DNA of 64,000 bases from Chloranthus sessilifolius (GCA_021018995.1 CM037589.1:7517001-7581000), one strand, 5' to 3'. Numbered from the stretch's first letter, positions 44,917 through 56,729 are shown. Notes: generated by a model not told the origin, from the sequence alone. Program-made: numbers and translations.

Positions 44917-45039
44917 ATCTATATCTTAACCCCACTCAGCAAGCAAAAAGTACTATTAGGCTTTAATGTGCTTCAACTTCATTCTTGTCTTTTGTAAGGG
45001 ATCTAAGTGCAGTAATTTTCTACTTAGGGTGTTTTTTTT

Positions 45040-45041
45040 CT

Positions 45042-45098
<57 letters not shown>
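45040..45098. repeat. (TA)n microsatellite
   Basis: About 26 AT dinucleotides form the 3' tail side of the minus-strand SINE next to it. Confidence 0.95.
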
Positions 45099-45100
<2 letters not shown>

Positions 45101-45290
45101 ATGAGTTATCCGACCTCTTAAGAGCACCCGACAAAGTCCACCAGTACCACGGGTAAATGTAACACTCGCACATCATACGTACTAGTCAGTAGGAATAAAT
45201 CCCTGCAAGTGGCCAACAGGGGGGTGGGATTCAAACTCAAGACATCTGCTTCTTGAGGCGTGATCCTGGCCACTGCGCCATGGTCTACTT
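45099..45290 (-). mobile_element. tRNA-derived SINE 1
   Basis: On the minus strand the head has an A-box-like TGGCGCAGTGGC and a B-box-like GAGTTTGAATCC about 40 bases apart, as in RNA polymerase III promoters. The body carries GTTGGCCACTTGCAGGG, ATTTATTCCTACTG and GGGTGCTCTTAAGAGG. The length of about 190 bases and TA-rich tail fit plant SINEs. Confidence 0.65.
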
Positions 45291-45454
45291 TGGGCATTGT
45301 ACCTACTCCAAATTCTAAGATTTTTCATGGAGTTCAACCAAACTACCTATATATTGAGCCTCCTATATAGGATGGCATAAGCTAATGAACACCTCTCTCT
45401 ACAACGTGAATAACCCCTGTACCATGATATATTGTTACCATCATGCACATCTTT

Positions 45455-45612
45455 TTTTTATTATTTTAAACCTAGGTGTCCGAGTCAACACAGGATATAA
45501 ATCCCTAGGGTGGCCCCAAGAGAGTGAGGTGGGGGGGGAAGGAATTTGAACTCAGGTCTCCCACTTCCTGAGGCGGGTACCTGAGCAACTCGCCAAATCC
45601 CTTGAGGTTTCG
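45455..45612 (-). mobile_element. tRNA-derived SINE 2
   Basis: On the minus strand TTGGCGAGTTGCTCAGGT (A box) and GAGTTCAAATTCC (B box) are followed by CACCCTAGGGATTTATATCC and an A-rich tail near 45455. It shares its layout and the GGGATTTAT motif with SINE 1, but the head differs. It is probably the same superfamily and another subfamily. Confidence 0.6.
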
Positions 45613-46249
45613 GAAGGGATCATGCACATCTATGTTCTAAGGGTATGAGTACATTGTCTGTTGGGTGTATGACACCCATCAATTTTACAGTAAAATTGAT
45701 TTGTGAAGGGTATGACGCCCATTTTGGAGCGCCTCAGTAACATAGGTGCACATGGCTTGGTGCTGAATTTCACAATAAATCTTTTTGACCTACTAGCATT
45801 GCTATCTACCACAAATCACATGCAACTCAGCATTTTTGTGTCAGAACATGTCCTAACCTACCTCAGGTGATATTTTAAGCACTCACGTTAGGTCCTAATT
45901 TAAGGATTTTTTTTTATTGGTAAAGTTGAAACTTTTATAAAAGAAAAAAAAAAGGATACAAATGGGATCAAGCGCAAAGCGAGAAGCTTAACAGAAAAAA
46001 CAAAAAGAGGAGCACTACTCCAAAGAACACATCCCAACAAACACTCCCCCTCCCCAATCCCAGCATTAAGGGGGTAAAAATGGAAATTGTGGTTACATAG
46101 ATCCATCTCTCCCTTCCCAAAAGCACCATTCCACTCCCTAATGAGGAGGGTGTCGTCGAAATTGCTATGGGGATGACACCCGACATGCAGGCAAAGCAGG
46201 GCTGGGATTGGGGACATAACTCAACCAGCATATCCTTGCAAGACTCAGG

Positions 46250-48400
46250 CATGCAACCAATATCATTGAACGCAACCAGAAAGGCTCTCCAAATATTATG
46301 GACGACTGGGCAATGGATAATGGATAGGGCTGTCAATGGGGCCGGGTTCTCTGGGAGATGCCTTGACCCGCCAGATACCAGCCCATGCATGCGAAATCAG
46401 GGGCCTTCTCCATAGAAAATTGTAAGCGGACTTGACAGAGAACTGCTCGTCACTCTTGCACGCCCAGATTCGCATATCGACTCTTCCCTGCTCAATTAGT
46501 CGGAGAGGAAGGAGCTCCTGCATCTCATGGAGTTCTGATAATTCTCTTTCATTCAGATCTCTCCTAAAATCAAAATCCCATCTTGCTTCACCATTTAGCT
46601 GGCAACAAAACTCAGTGGCCACCTTTGTTTTTCTACAAACTTGATATAAACCAAGGAACCTGACTCTAAGAGTATTGGCACCAACCCACAGGTTGTTCCA
46701 AAAGGAGATAGACCTTCCATCATAGACTTGGAACAACACTCCTCTACTGAAATCCTTAATTAAATTTGAAACTCCCCTCCATAAACCTGAAGCCCTGGCC
46801 ATACCTTTACTAGACAGGTCCCAGCCACCCCTTCCGATCTTGTATTTGTTTCGAATAATTGTGGCCACAAATGAGGAGTTGTCATTGCCCAATTTCCACA
46901 ACCACTTGCACAAGAGGGCGTGGTTCATCTGTTTGAGGTCTCGAATATACAATCCGCCATCGAGCTTCGAGAGACACACCTTGTCCCAGCTAACAAGGTG
47001 AAGTTTTTGCCGCTCTTCGTAGCCGCTCCACAAAAATTTCTTCATAAGCGATTCTATCCATTGAATAACACTAGCAGGGCAACTGAACATAGAAAGCATA
47101 TAAATAGGCATATTAGAGAGGGCACATTTAATTAGAATCACCCTGCCAGCCATAGATAAGATCTTTCCTCTCCACACAGAAAGCTTTGCTTCGATTCTTT
47201 TGATAACCCCATCCCAGAGGGCTTTTTTGGGAACACCAATGCAAAGAGGAAGGCCCAGATACGTTGACGGGATCACACCTTGGTCACAGCCAAAATAGTT
47301 TGCCAAAGCCAGCACGGCAGCACCTCTGAAGATGGAAGGTTCAATTTAGTTTCGCTAAGATTTACCTTTCGCCCCGTGGCTGCCTCATACAATGAGAGAA
47401 TAAGACGAAGCTGAAGAAGGCTCTGCTTTGTCGCATCGCAAAAGACGATTGTGTCATCAACAAATTGAAGGTGTGATGGGATCACAATCCTTAGCCACAT
47501 AGAACCCAGAAATTGCCTCCAATGCCGCTCCTCTATTCATGAAAGCACTGAAACATTCTCTCACCATATTGAACAACAAAGGAGAAGTGGGATCCCCCTG
47601 CCTCAACCCCCCTAGACCCTTCAAAGAATCCATTCAGGCATCCATTCACCAGAATCGAAAACGTTGGATTCGAAATGCAGCCAGTCCCGCATCCAGCTTC
47701 TCCATATTTGGTCAAATCCAAATTTACATAGAACTTTCTGTAAGAACCCCCAATGAACTCAATCATATGCTTTGTCCATATCAATCATAACCACGATCCC
47801 CGGCTTCTTCTAAATGTGGCGCGAATGAATGCATTCATGCGCAATGACAGCACTATCAGTGATAAGCCTGCCTTTGATAAACGCCACTTGGGTCGGCGCG
47901 ATGATATTGTCAATTACACCCCTAAGCCGATCAACCAATAGTCTAGCACTCACTTTATATAAACATCTGACCAAACTTATGGGCCTGAACTCGCCCAAAG
48001 ATTCCGCACCAGTGAACTTAGGAATGAGAACTAGGAACGTGGATTTCGACCCTTTGTTGAGGTGGCCAGATCGATGAAACTCCTTCAGAGTCTTGAACAA
48101 ATCGAACTTGATCACATCCCCCAAAAAAGCGAAAGAATCTGATGGGATACCCATCAGTTCCCGGGGGCTCTTTCGCCATCACCATCGAACACAGCTTGCT
48201 TGATCTCATCAATATTGAATTCAGCTTCTAACCAGTCCCTGGCTGCTGAATTGATGCTAAGAAAAGGCAGCCCCTCCGGAAACGGTCTATCCACCCTCGA
48301 ATCAGAAAACTGCTGCATAAAATGGTCAACCACCGCACTCCTTATCTCCATTTTATCACTGAGTCCTGTATTGTTGACCACAATGGCAGAGATAGAGTTT
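46250..48400 (-). pseudogene. LINE B reverse transcriptase and C-terminal region
   Basis: Leftward frames give LGEFRPISLVRCLYKVSARL and APTQVAFIKGRLITDS (47810-48154), and the active-site segment LQFVDDTIVFCDA (47440-47480, FVDD form of the YxDD box). A long thumb/connection frame (46296-47315) contains YLGLPLCIG, SVWRGKILSMAGRVILIKC and FLWSGYEERQKLHLVSWDKV. The order matches plant L1 ORF2. Frame breaks separate the pieces, so no active polymerase is made. Confidence 0.85.
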
Positions 48401-48461
48401 ATCCTATCCCTGGCATTCGTAATTCCATGAAAAAACTTGGAATTGGAGTCCCCCCTTTAAC

Positions 48462-49391
48462 TCATTTTTCTCTTGAACGTTGCCTCCAGAAAGTCTCTTC
48501 CTGAGCGATCTTCAAGTTAAGATCCTCTTTAAGTTTGGCTCGAGTGCAACGATCTTCCTTGTTCAATCTGCCAAGCTCTTCTTCCTTCTTGTTGAGATCT
48601 CCAATCTTGGCCAACACCACCTTTAAATTATTGTGAACATTCCCATAAATATTTTTATTCCATTCTCTCAAGAATTGCTTCAGAAGACGAAGTTTTTTAC
48701 TGAAAATGAATTCAGCGGTGCTTTTCAAATCCCAACCATTCCACTTAGCTTCCAACATTTCCTTAAAACCGTCATGTTTTAACCAGGCTAGCTCAAACCT
48801 GAAAGGTTTGGGTCCCCATCCCTCATCCCTGGCCGTCAAGGAAATAGGAATAAGATCTGACGCGGAGCAGGGCTGCGCAACCGAAGTCAACCAAGGGCAT
48901 ATCTCCTCCCAATCAACTGAGACCAAAAACCTATCAATTTTGCTCATTACAACCCTTTCCTGACCGTTGGACCACGTGAACCGAGCTCCGGACATGGGCA
49001 TGTCGATGAGACCAGTAGCAGGGACAAAATTTGAGAAACCGATCATACTGGAAGTTACCTTTGCTCTACCTCTACCAGATTTCTCATCAGCGAATCTGGT
49101 GACATTAAAGTCACCTCCGATAATCCACGGCCCTCCCCCCCAACAATTTTGAATACTCAGGAGTTCATCCCAGCAACCTTGGCAGAGCCTATAGTCATTT
49201 GGACCGTATACCACTGTGAAAGCCCACAAAGTGTCTGAAGTCCGTGATGAAAATAACACTGAAATCGATCTGCTCCCAATCAGCAAGTCCATCTTAGAGA
49301 AAATGTTCTTATCCCAAGCAAGTAGTATTCCCCCTTTGAATCCCACAGCATCCAGAACCAACCAATCCCACCTAGAACCTCTGAGAACCAA
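48462..49391 (-). pseudogene. LINE B apurinic/apyrimidinic-type endonuclease
   Basis: A 309-codon frame encodes the ORF2 N-terminal endonuclease that nicks target DNA: GGILLAWDKNIF, WAFTVVYGPN, the GGDFNV metal/phosphate motif (near residue 93), SGARFTWSNGQ, KIDRFLVS, and ASDLIPISL in place of the usual SDH-x-P-I motif. The His of that motif is not present as written. A coiled basic stretch follows (LKQFLREWNKNIYGNV), leading into the reverse transcriptase. The missing initial part of the domain (conserved N and E) may lie in another frame upstream. Confidence 0.8.
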
Positions 49392-51476
49392 TCAGACAAC
49401 AGCTTCCAAACAAGAAGACCACTTGGTCTCCTGAAACGAAACTAAATTGGTTTGAGATCCGCCACCGTTTTCTTGACCGTCTGGCACTTGAGTGGTTCTC
49501 CCAACCCTCGAGCATTCCAAGATACACAGCACAAATCCATAAATAAATGAAAAAACCCAGACTAAAACACAGGTTAAAACCAACTCAACCCAACTTCGTT
49601 GCCGACTGACTAGCAGCATCCAACAACGATCGCAACATCTCTTGGTTCCTGTGAAACATCGAGCCATACCTATCACACATCCCAGTAAGATCAGCCTCAA
49701 GCAAGGCATTAAGGTCGTCTTGCGAATTTGCAACAAAATCTGTAGATCTCTAATCGGTAGAATAGGAGCTGCACTCTGGATTACTATCACGTCATCACTT
49801 CCTTCCATCCCTTCCGATAGGCATCCCTCAAGATTCAACCAGAAATGTTCATCGTCCTCAGAATGAAACTCTCTAGCCAAAGACGCAGGGACATCATCAG
49901 GAGAAATCAATATAGGGGGTTGAGAGCACCCAAAAGGAGGAGGGGCAAAGGAGCAGGAACCATTGCCCGAATATGAAGAGGCTTCAGACTCCAGGTTGGG
50001 CGGATCCAAAAGTGGAAGCAATAGGCCTCTTGGTAGAGACCAGTTCGATCGACCCATTGAGCAACTCTTGGGCCATCTGGGATCAGCTGTTGCCACGCTT
50101 CATAATCCGCATAGACGTAGCCCGTTCATTGACCGTAATTGTAGGGGCGTGCTTCCTCGCCCAGGTAGTCTCATCATCCGGATTTGAGATATTTTGGGAT
50201 CCAATTTGAATGGGCTTCGAATTCGAGCGACTTTGAAATTTGGACTTGGCGCGCTTCTCCAATTGTGACCAGTTAATAGGCATCAGTCTCACTCCCATTG
50301 GCTCGCTCCAGCCACTGACCGTCCCCTTGAAATCGCTTCAGAGAAATCGAATTCTTATCGTCATCAACACCCCTTTGCGTACCCATCGTCGTTGTAGCAA
50401 AAGGGCGACGAGCAAATCCCCCACTATCCGGAGGGCTTTGAGGTTTGGAGCCAGACTCGCATTTACCTTTAAGCCCTTTGGTGTCTGACCAACACCCGGC
50501 ATTCTCGTCCCTAATACTCTTCAAAGTTTCTCTGATATCATCAACTACCTCCTCCAATTCGACATCAATGGCGACCAGGTAATGGAGAGCCCCTGCTTTG
50601 ATCCATATAATTCAGGGAATGTTTATCCAGGATTGCCAATTGACCTTGAATCTGGCATATGACAATTCTTGAAAAGATACCATTCAATGATCAACCTCAG
50701 CTAGACCACCCCACTTTCGCCCAATTTCTGCAAACACTAATTCCAACCAAAGATAGAATGGAAGTCCTCGCTCGAACCCACACGCCACAACCAAGGTCAA
50801 CCTTATCAGCTGCCTCTAATTCAACATGCCAAGGTCTAAGATTGAATATGGAACCTCTATGGCTCCAGAGGCCCCCAGTTTCCTTAAGAACCCTAGACTT
50901 CACACTTCCAAGCTCAAAAACCACCACAGACGGTTTAAAGTGTTTAGCCACTAGGTTGCTTATACCCCAATCCTTAGAAGCACCATTAGCAATATCCCAA
51001 ATGTCTAATTCGGGGGTTCTGCTTGTTCCCAATAGAGAAAAATCAGCAAGCCAGTTTGTCCACCCTTCTATGCTTTCGACTTCAAATGCCAACTTGAGCC
51101 AACCTAATTGCTTTAAGGTAGAAGTCTTTTCTTCCTTTCTGAGATTCACCACCTTCTTGAATCTACGTCCCCAAACATTCCAGCCGTCAGCAACATCCTT
51201 CCTCTGTTCTGGCGATAGATGTGGTTCCGATGAACCCTTCTTCGTTCCCATCCACACCCTTCCCATACTCCGGTGAGCCTTACAAGATGCAATGAAACAC
51301 CACTGTCGGAAAGAGAAGTTCCAGTTACCACAGGATTCACAACTCCAGTCGCCGGATCTCCGCCCACTGTTGGGCTTCTTCTTCATTTTCCATGCACGAA
51401 CCTCCTCGCCCAGCTTGTTTCTCCACCTTCCGACACGAAAAATCCTTATTCTTGTTCTGCATGAGACCTCGCTCAT
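49392..51476 (-). pseudogene. LINE B ORF1 region with RanBP2-like zinc finger and DUF4283-like domain
   Basis: The frame 50697-51476 (259 codons, MSEVSCRTRIR start) first encodes GDWSCESCGNWNFSFRQWC, fitting the RanBP2-type zinc finger W-x-C-x2-C-x3-N-x6-C. The fourth Cys comes after four residues rather than two (CFIASC). After a DGWNVWGRRFKKVV segment comes a DUF4283-like part (VFELGSVKSRVLKE, GSIFNLRPWHVELE, GVWVRA), the usual nucleic-acid-binding fold of plant L1 ORF1. The downstream frames 50273-50557 and 49392-50096 are Ser/Pro-rich without a clear zinc knuckle. Frame breaks are present. Confidence 0.6.
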
Positions 51477-51480
51477 GTAG

Positions 51481-52021
51481 CCAGTTGAGTGATCAGGTCG
51501 GTGGTCATGACTCTTTCATAATGAATAAAAAGGTGCGATCAAGAGATTCAACCACGGTTCAAATCTCAGCCGGCACTGATAAATATCAGATTCCAACACC
51601 AATATACAGCAGTGTACTGGTATCATTTTTTGGGTGGTTTCAAAACCTTGGTCTCGAGTATCATCCAAGATATGTATTGATACTGGCACAAATTTGAGGC
51701 TGAAACAGCCTCTACCTCTGATACCGAGATTTAAACCTCAGATCCAACCCTAATTATTTTCTCTAATCATAGTATCTCTGCCCTTTTCTCTTTACTAAAT
51801 CCCAATAGAGGAACTTCAAACTCAACTATTACATGCAAGCAAAGTCTGTACACCAAAGATTTGGGGTTCTCTCCCTTAGACAAAAATCTTATAGGATGAA
51901 TAGATGTCATTTAATCAATGTAGATCAATTTTGCTGCAGCAGGTCGCATGGGATTAGATCCACTACCAAATGGACCACGGTAGCTGTGTATAGGTATCAA
52001 GTATACTTGAGAACCTGTTAC
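51481..52021. other. Repeat-derived spacer, no gene recognised
   Basis: It may begin with the LINE B 5' UTR. At 51556-51730 there are inverted-looking segments GGTTCAAATCTCAG and CGAGATTTAAACC around a GGTTTCAAAACCTTGG core, which suggests a small MITE. Boundaries could not be fixed. Confidence 0.4.
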
Positions 52022-52920
52022 TGATGCGGGAACTTACTAAATGCAATGTTAGGGCTGAGATTAGGATTAAAATTAATTTAATCAATTAAAAAAATAACAA
52101 TTTCTCATAACAAATTATCACGAAAAATTCTAGAAATTCAATTAGGTGATTTAATTCCAGCCCAAAATAGCGTTACTTTAGTGTGCGTTTCCTATCACAA
52201 ATCTAAAAGACTAAGGTTCTTATGAACGGCTAGATCTCCGATAGTTTTAAGGCGTCAAACAAACTCGCAAGCGGGTTCTCTCGATACCAAACGAAAATAA
52301 AAGGCTAATAAAATTAATGATGAACAAAATATTGATTTTGGGCTTTTATGAGATTAATAAAATAATTAAGATTACGCTACTTACGCAAACCGTAGATTTA
52401 AAGAAAATAGAGATAGAAGAAGAGTTGGTCTCGCACCAAATTGCAAGCGGGAATCGAAGAATCGCTCTCCGTTTTGAGAGAATCACACCCTCAAGAAAGT
52501 TTAAAACTCTCAATTTTGCATAAGTAATTTTCATTAACCAAAAAGTTATAATAAAAGTGTTTACAAGCCTTTAACTAGGCTAGCCAATGCATAAAATTAG
52601 AAATCCTAGTATAACTCTAATTCCTAATTTAAATAAAAGAAATATCTTAATTCTTCTAAAACAATAGAGTCCTAAAACAATAAGGAAACTAATCTTATTT
52701 CTAATAAAAGAAACAACTTTTATTTTCTAAAATAAAATAATAAAAGAGACTAATTCTAATTTAATTAGGATTCTTGAAATTCGTCACTTTATGTGCAGCT
52801 TCCGAAAATTGACCATAACTTCTTCAATACTTGTCAGAATTGCACGTTTTTTGGCTCCTTGGAAAGCTAATTCGATAAGCTTTCAAATATGACCAATTTC
52901 GCATTAATCCAACTTCATTT
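52022..52920 (-). repeat. 3' LTR of the gypsy chromovirus
   Basis: On the minus strand it ends in TTCCCGCATCA, identical to the end of the other LTR piece at 55526. The inner border is estimated from the end of the integrase frame at 52927. It is AT-rich; TAATAAAAG runs are common around 52540-52740. Confidence 0.6.
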
Positions 52921-52926
52921 GACACT

Positions 52927-53883
52927 TCAAAATAGGCCAAACATAAAAGTGACGGGATTGAAAATTGAAGACCCTAATAAATTTTGGATTTTCTTCTTTC
53001 TAATCAAACGGGTCTTTAACGGGCCTTTTTTAAAAAACTCGGTCCACTTTCTCTTTTGACGTCTCCTCTTTATCCGACCACGATTTAAACAAGCGAATCT
53101 AAAATACGCATCAATCCCCTCTACTTTGAAAAAGTTAGACCTCGAACTTTGGTTGGCATGAATTTTCACAGTCACGATCACAGACAATATATAGGAAACC
53201 TGGATTAGAAGCGGCTTGAATCGGACATCCCCATCAACTCTCCCCAGGTTAGAAGGATGCATTCCTGATGAATACTGGTTGTGATAGAGCTCCAAGAGAT
53301 CCGGGTCAATCTGCTGAAACTCCTGTGTAATCCACGTGTTCACTGAATCACTCTTGTTCTTCCACTTGACCAAATACTTCTGAAGTCCCCCTTGGTTGGT
53401 GGACACAATCTGATCTTCCAGTACATCTTCGATGATCTCACGAGTTTGCAAAGTAAGTGGGGGTAACGGTGTGGGTAGGGAAATTATTGGTTCATCAGAT
53501 GTAGAAGGCTCAAAGGGGTTGGCAGAGATGGTTGAAGGGCCATGGAATGAAACAAGGTTCTCCACGTTGAAAGTCGTGCTAATCCCCAAATCCGACGGAA
53601 GATCTAAGATGTAAGCATTAGAACCGGCATGCTTCAAGATCTGATAGGGTCCAACACCGCGAAGTTGTAACTTCTTTGTAACTCCTTGCGGGAATCGCTC
53701 CGATCTATTCCGAACCATCATAAAATCACCCTCTTGAAATTCTTTGAACCGTTTGTGAAAATTTGCAAAGAACTTGTATTTTTCATTCTTTAAATTAATT
53801 CTTTTCTTAATCTCAGTATGCAACTCATGAATGCAATATGCAAAAGTGGATGCAGACTCTGATGACCTTTGATGAATGGACAT
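52927..53883 (-). pseudogene. Gypsy integrase C-terminal domain with chromodomain
   Basis: The leftward product includes FQEGDFMMVRNRSERFPQG, LQLRGVGPYQILKHAGSNAY and FNVENLVSFHGP, the usual segment after the integrase core. Next comes a chromodomain: IEDVLEDQIV, LQKYLVKWKNKSDSVNTWI and DPDLLELYHNQY. Chromodomains direct integration to heterochromatin marks in this clade. The part after about residue 230 is AT-rich and without a domain. Fossil; the element lacks its polymerase. Confidence 0.8.
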
Positions 53884-54356
53884 TGGGAGAATATCTGTGT
53901 TCTAGTATTCGGCTTACCCTTCCACTGGATGAGGTATGCCTGATGTTTCTCAAATTGCGTTTCTTTGCAGTCCAAGTGTTGTCAATTTTCGATTTACCTT
54001 TCCACTTAAGAAGATATTCTTGATATGCTTGGTGTGTCTTTACCTTAGTAACAAAATATGGATCTCCCAAAACTTTTCCATCTAACCTCTTCACATATTG
54101 TTCAGGCGGGTATTTGGAAATCAATGAGTAGATAGGATTGGGCTCAGGTGGATGGGCATCAAGGAATGGGTCTAAAGGTTTTGCTGCTGGGCCTAAAAAA
54201 GGAGTGTGTGCATCTACACTCGACTCAATTAACTCGTATGTACTCGCTTCAACCAAAACCAAAGACATTGGGGTACTCGATTCAATTGACACTAATGATT
54301 CTTGTGTACCCAGTTCGATAGATTCACATGTATTCGACCCAATGGGCACCAACAAG

Positions 54357-55180
54357 TTATGTTGCGCCCAACTCTACAGGTACCAATGACTCATAGGCAA
54401 GTGGCTCGATTGGTTCAAGTGTGAGTGACTCAACATCACTACTCACAAGGGAAATATAAGTCTCTTTAACACAAACTAGATTTTCATCAACTTCTTCTAT
54501 CTCCTCTTCACTCAATACGGTACTAGGGTCGTACACTTCTTTCACTTCCCTATTCTCCGGCTCCTTAGGACTCACTCTTTTAGTCAATAAATTTGGAGTG
54601 GAAAATTTTGTGGGGCATTGGTATGCAAAGTGTCCGAACCCTTGACACTTAAGGCAATCAGGACACCTATCTGTCTTGGTTTTCAAATTTCGTAGAAGGT
54701 GACGGTGTGTTAAAGGGACATACTTTTCGATAAGCTTCACCGTCATGTTCTCCCATGTGAAGATGTGTTTATTCTGAAGAGATTCAGTACAACGTTCTAC
54801 GCGAGTCCAAAAAATTTTGGCATTACCCTCTAACTTTGTTTTTGCTAGCCTAATTTTGCACTCATTTAGTACGTATATTCCTCTACACTAGACAACCACT
54901 CTACGAAAGTTTTGGGGTTTAACAATCCCTCAAAACTTGGAACCTCATTCCGAATAGATTTGAGAAACTTCTCGGCAGGGTCGTACTCGGGTTCATGATG
55001 ATGAGGGTATCCCCTAACTCTAGTCTCATCGCAATTTTTAGGACTTTGCCAAGAATTTGGAGTGTAGCGGTTTCCTTGCTCGGCTAGTACCCTTTCATGA
55101 CGGGTAAGGAATTCACGATGACATGTAAGTGACTCATACATGATGCTTGACACAAACACAACACTAGAAAAGACAAACAC
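54357..55180 (-). pseudogene. Gypsy gag with CCHC knuckle
   Basis: The leftward product contains ESLTCHREFLTRHERVL, EPEYDPAEKFLKSIRNEVPS and FVEWLSSVEEY, a Ty3/gypsy gag opening. A zinc knuckle (CLKCQGFGHFAYQC, C-x2-C-x4-H-x4-C) lies near 54640. An acidic linker (VLSEEEIEEVDEN) follows. The homologous gag of a second element is at 63315-64000 on the other strand. Confidence 0.8.
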
Positions 55181-55367
55181 TATGAACTAACAATGGATGA
55201 GGACTTTTGTCAAACACTAGACGTGCACACTAATGAAATAAAATGCAATAAGATTGAAATGACATGCAATTATGAAACTAAGTGATGCAAGACAAAAGTT
55301 TGACAAAGGCTAGACTAAATTTAGACCCAAAAAAAAAATCATACAAAAGATAGACGGAAATTACAGA

Positions 55368-55460
55368 CAAAAGCCAGAAGAAACTTTTCAGACTGAGCCA
55401 GACGAAAATTTTCAGACAAAAGTCAGATGAAAATTTTCAGACAAAAGCCAGACGGATCTA
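55368..55460. repeat. Short tandem repeat in the gypsy leader
   Basis: About four units of AGACAAAAGCCAGACGAAAAT-type sequence, each 22-27 bases long, lie between gag and the primer-binding site. Confidence 0.8.
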
Positions 55461-55510
55461 AAATAATGATTTTTTTTATATATATAAATAAACCCTAAAA
55501 CTAAACTGAC

Positions 55511-55522
55511 GCTCGGATACCA
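55511..55522 (-). other. Primer-binding site of the gypsy element
   Basis: The minus strand reads TGGTATCCGAGC, one base from the initiator tRNA-Met complement TGGTATCAGAGC. It lies three bases after the LTR end at 55526. Confidence 0.75.
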
Positions 55523-55619
55523 ATTTGATGCGGGAACTTACTAAATGCAATGTTAGGGCTGAGATTAGGATTAAAATTAATTTAATCAATTAAGAAAATA
55601 ACAATATCGAACACTAGAA

Positions 55620-55850
55620 GCTGCTGATAGCATTGTCCATTGAAATACTGAATCATTTCCAATTGATTCCAAGGAAAAGCTTTAGTAACATGTCTGCTAG
55701 TTGATTTGCAGTCCTCACATCAAGGCAGACAATTTTATTGTTTTCCACTTTTTCTCTGATAAAGTGGTAATCCACCTTTATTTGCTTGGTCCTCTCACGA
55801 AAAATGGAATTATTAGCCATATGTTATTGCAGCATCTGGCATAGATGTAA
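55620..55850 (-). pseudogene. Ty1/copia RNase H C-terminal fragment
   Basis: The leftward product reads NNSIFRERTKQIKVDYHFI, then REKVENNKIVCLDVRTANQL and ADMLLKLF, the conserved end of copia polyproteins. It is a fragment of a decayed element cut off next to the gypsy LTR piece. Confidence 0.75.
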
Positions 55851-55864
55851 TGTATGGAGAACTA

Positions 55865-56032
55865 TGTGTTAGTGAGTAACGCAAGATATAATAGGATGAG
55901 AGGCATGCATAGTGGGTTTTATTCCACATTGGATAAAAATGTAATAGGTCTCTCTATAGCCCACTATATAAAGGGACTCTCTTGTAACACAAATCATCGT
56001 AGTGAGCAACAAAGTAGTCCTTATAGTGTCTC

Positions 56033-56085
<53 letters not shown>

Positions 56086-56144
56086 CCCCACTAAACTCTA
56101 CTGGATATTGTTCCTCCTTAGTTCTTAGTTTATTTATTTCTACA
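55865..56144 (+). mobile_element. Ty1/copia-type LTR (about 280 bp)
   Basis: It runs TGTGTTAG to TTTCTACA with a TATA box CTATATAAAGGG near 55963, a typical Tnt1-like promoter layout (GACTCTCTTGTAACAC after it), and a (CT)n tract (56037-56084). Directly after it AGATACCAGAGC (56145-56156) resembles a degenerate Met-type primer-binding site. Borders rest on these signals; no target duplication was seen. Confidence 0.55.
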
Positions 56145-56508
56145 AGATACCAGAGCGAGCCAGTCCCGCGATAATTTTTTGGGGTTTCGTCTGACGTATG
56201 CTTTGCACCTTGCCACTATGTCAAATCTCTGTGCAAAAGAAATCGGGAGCCCTAAGTCTCCTTTATGATGTTGTTTCATTTCTCTATGTCCTCCTTTGTC
56301 AACACCATGATGATGTCAATAGGTCAAAAGTTGACCTCAGAATGTCGTAAACTATATATCCTCCGAATTAGTCAAAGGCCACATCTGACTAGGTTGAACC
56401 AAGTGGTGTTGTTACTCCTTGGCTTGTCCCAGCTGTTATGACAGCTTGTTCGGCTCGTTTTACTGCTTGCTTGGCTTGATTGTTTGGCTCGTATAACAAA
56501 GCTGACAC

Positions 56509-56723
56509 CATGGGTTAAAATATCGGGTTACCGATACATATTGTCCGAACTCCAAAACGATACGTATCGGTACCGGTCTGTATCGGACGATACATTGAAT
56601 GTATCGTTCGATACATTCAATACATTTGAATGTATCGAACGATACATTCAATGTATCGTTCGAGTCTAATACCGATATGTATCGTCCGATACGTATCGGT
56701 ATCGGACGATATTTTGATCCATG
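56509..56723. mobile_element. Palindromic foldback MITE with perfect 8-bp duplication
   Basis: The 215-bp element begins CATGGGTTAAAATATCGGG and ends CGATATTTTGATCCATG. GCTGACAC is duplicated exactly on both sides (56501-56508 and 56724-56731). The inside is nearly a perfect hairpin of ATCGGACGATACATTGAATG modules. Same family as 38502-38731 and 59661-60916. Confidence 0.88.
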
Positions 56724-56729
56724 GCTGAC

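Larger units (their letters stand above)
45905..51480 (-). mobile_element. Nearly full-length L1-type LINE (LINE B)
   Basis: The element reads leftward for about 5.6 kb. ORF1-like sequence is at 49392-51476, the endonuclease at 48462-49391, reverse transcriptase from about 48400 to 46300, a zinc-binding tail near 46250-46330 and a poly-A tail (T and A runs at 45905-45955). Several frame breaks split ORF2 and ORF1. It differs in sequence from LINE A, so it is another lineage. No target duplication was identified. It and LINE A both lie upstream of the known BAC1 exons. Confidence 0.85.
52022..55605 (-). mobile_element. Ty3/gypsy chromovirus, internally shortened
   Basis: The element reads leftward. 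A right LTR piece (55526-55605) is followed by a primer-binding site, gag with a CCHC knuckle, then the integrase C-terminal region with chromodomain, and a left LTR (52022 to about 52920). Reverse transcriptase, RNase H and the integrase core are not visible. The 79 bases shared by both LTRs differ at one position, so the element is young. It is defective, with large losses and a few breaks. Family: chromovirus, from the chromodomain after integrase. Confidence 0.8.

Noticed and set aside
56037-56084. (CT)n tract as a separate regulatory element
   Set aside because: It lies inside the copia LTR just after its promoter and is most simply a microsatellite expansion in the leader.
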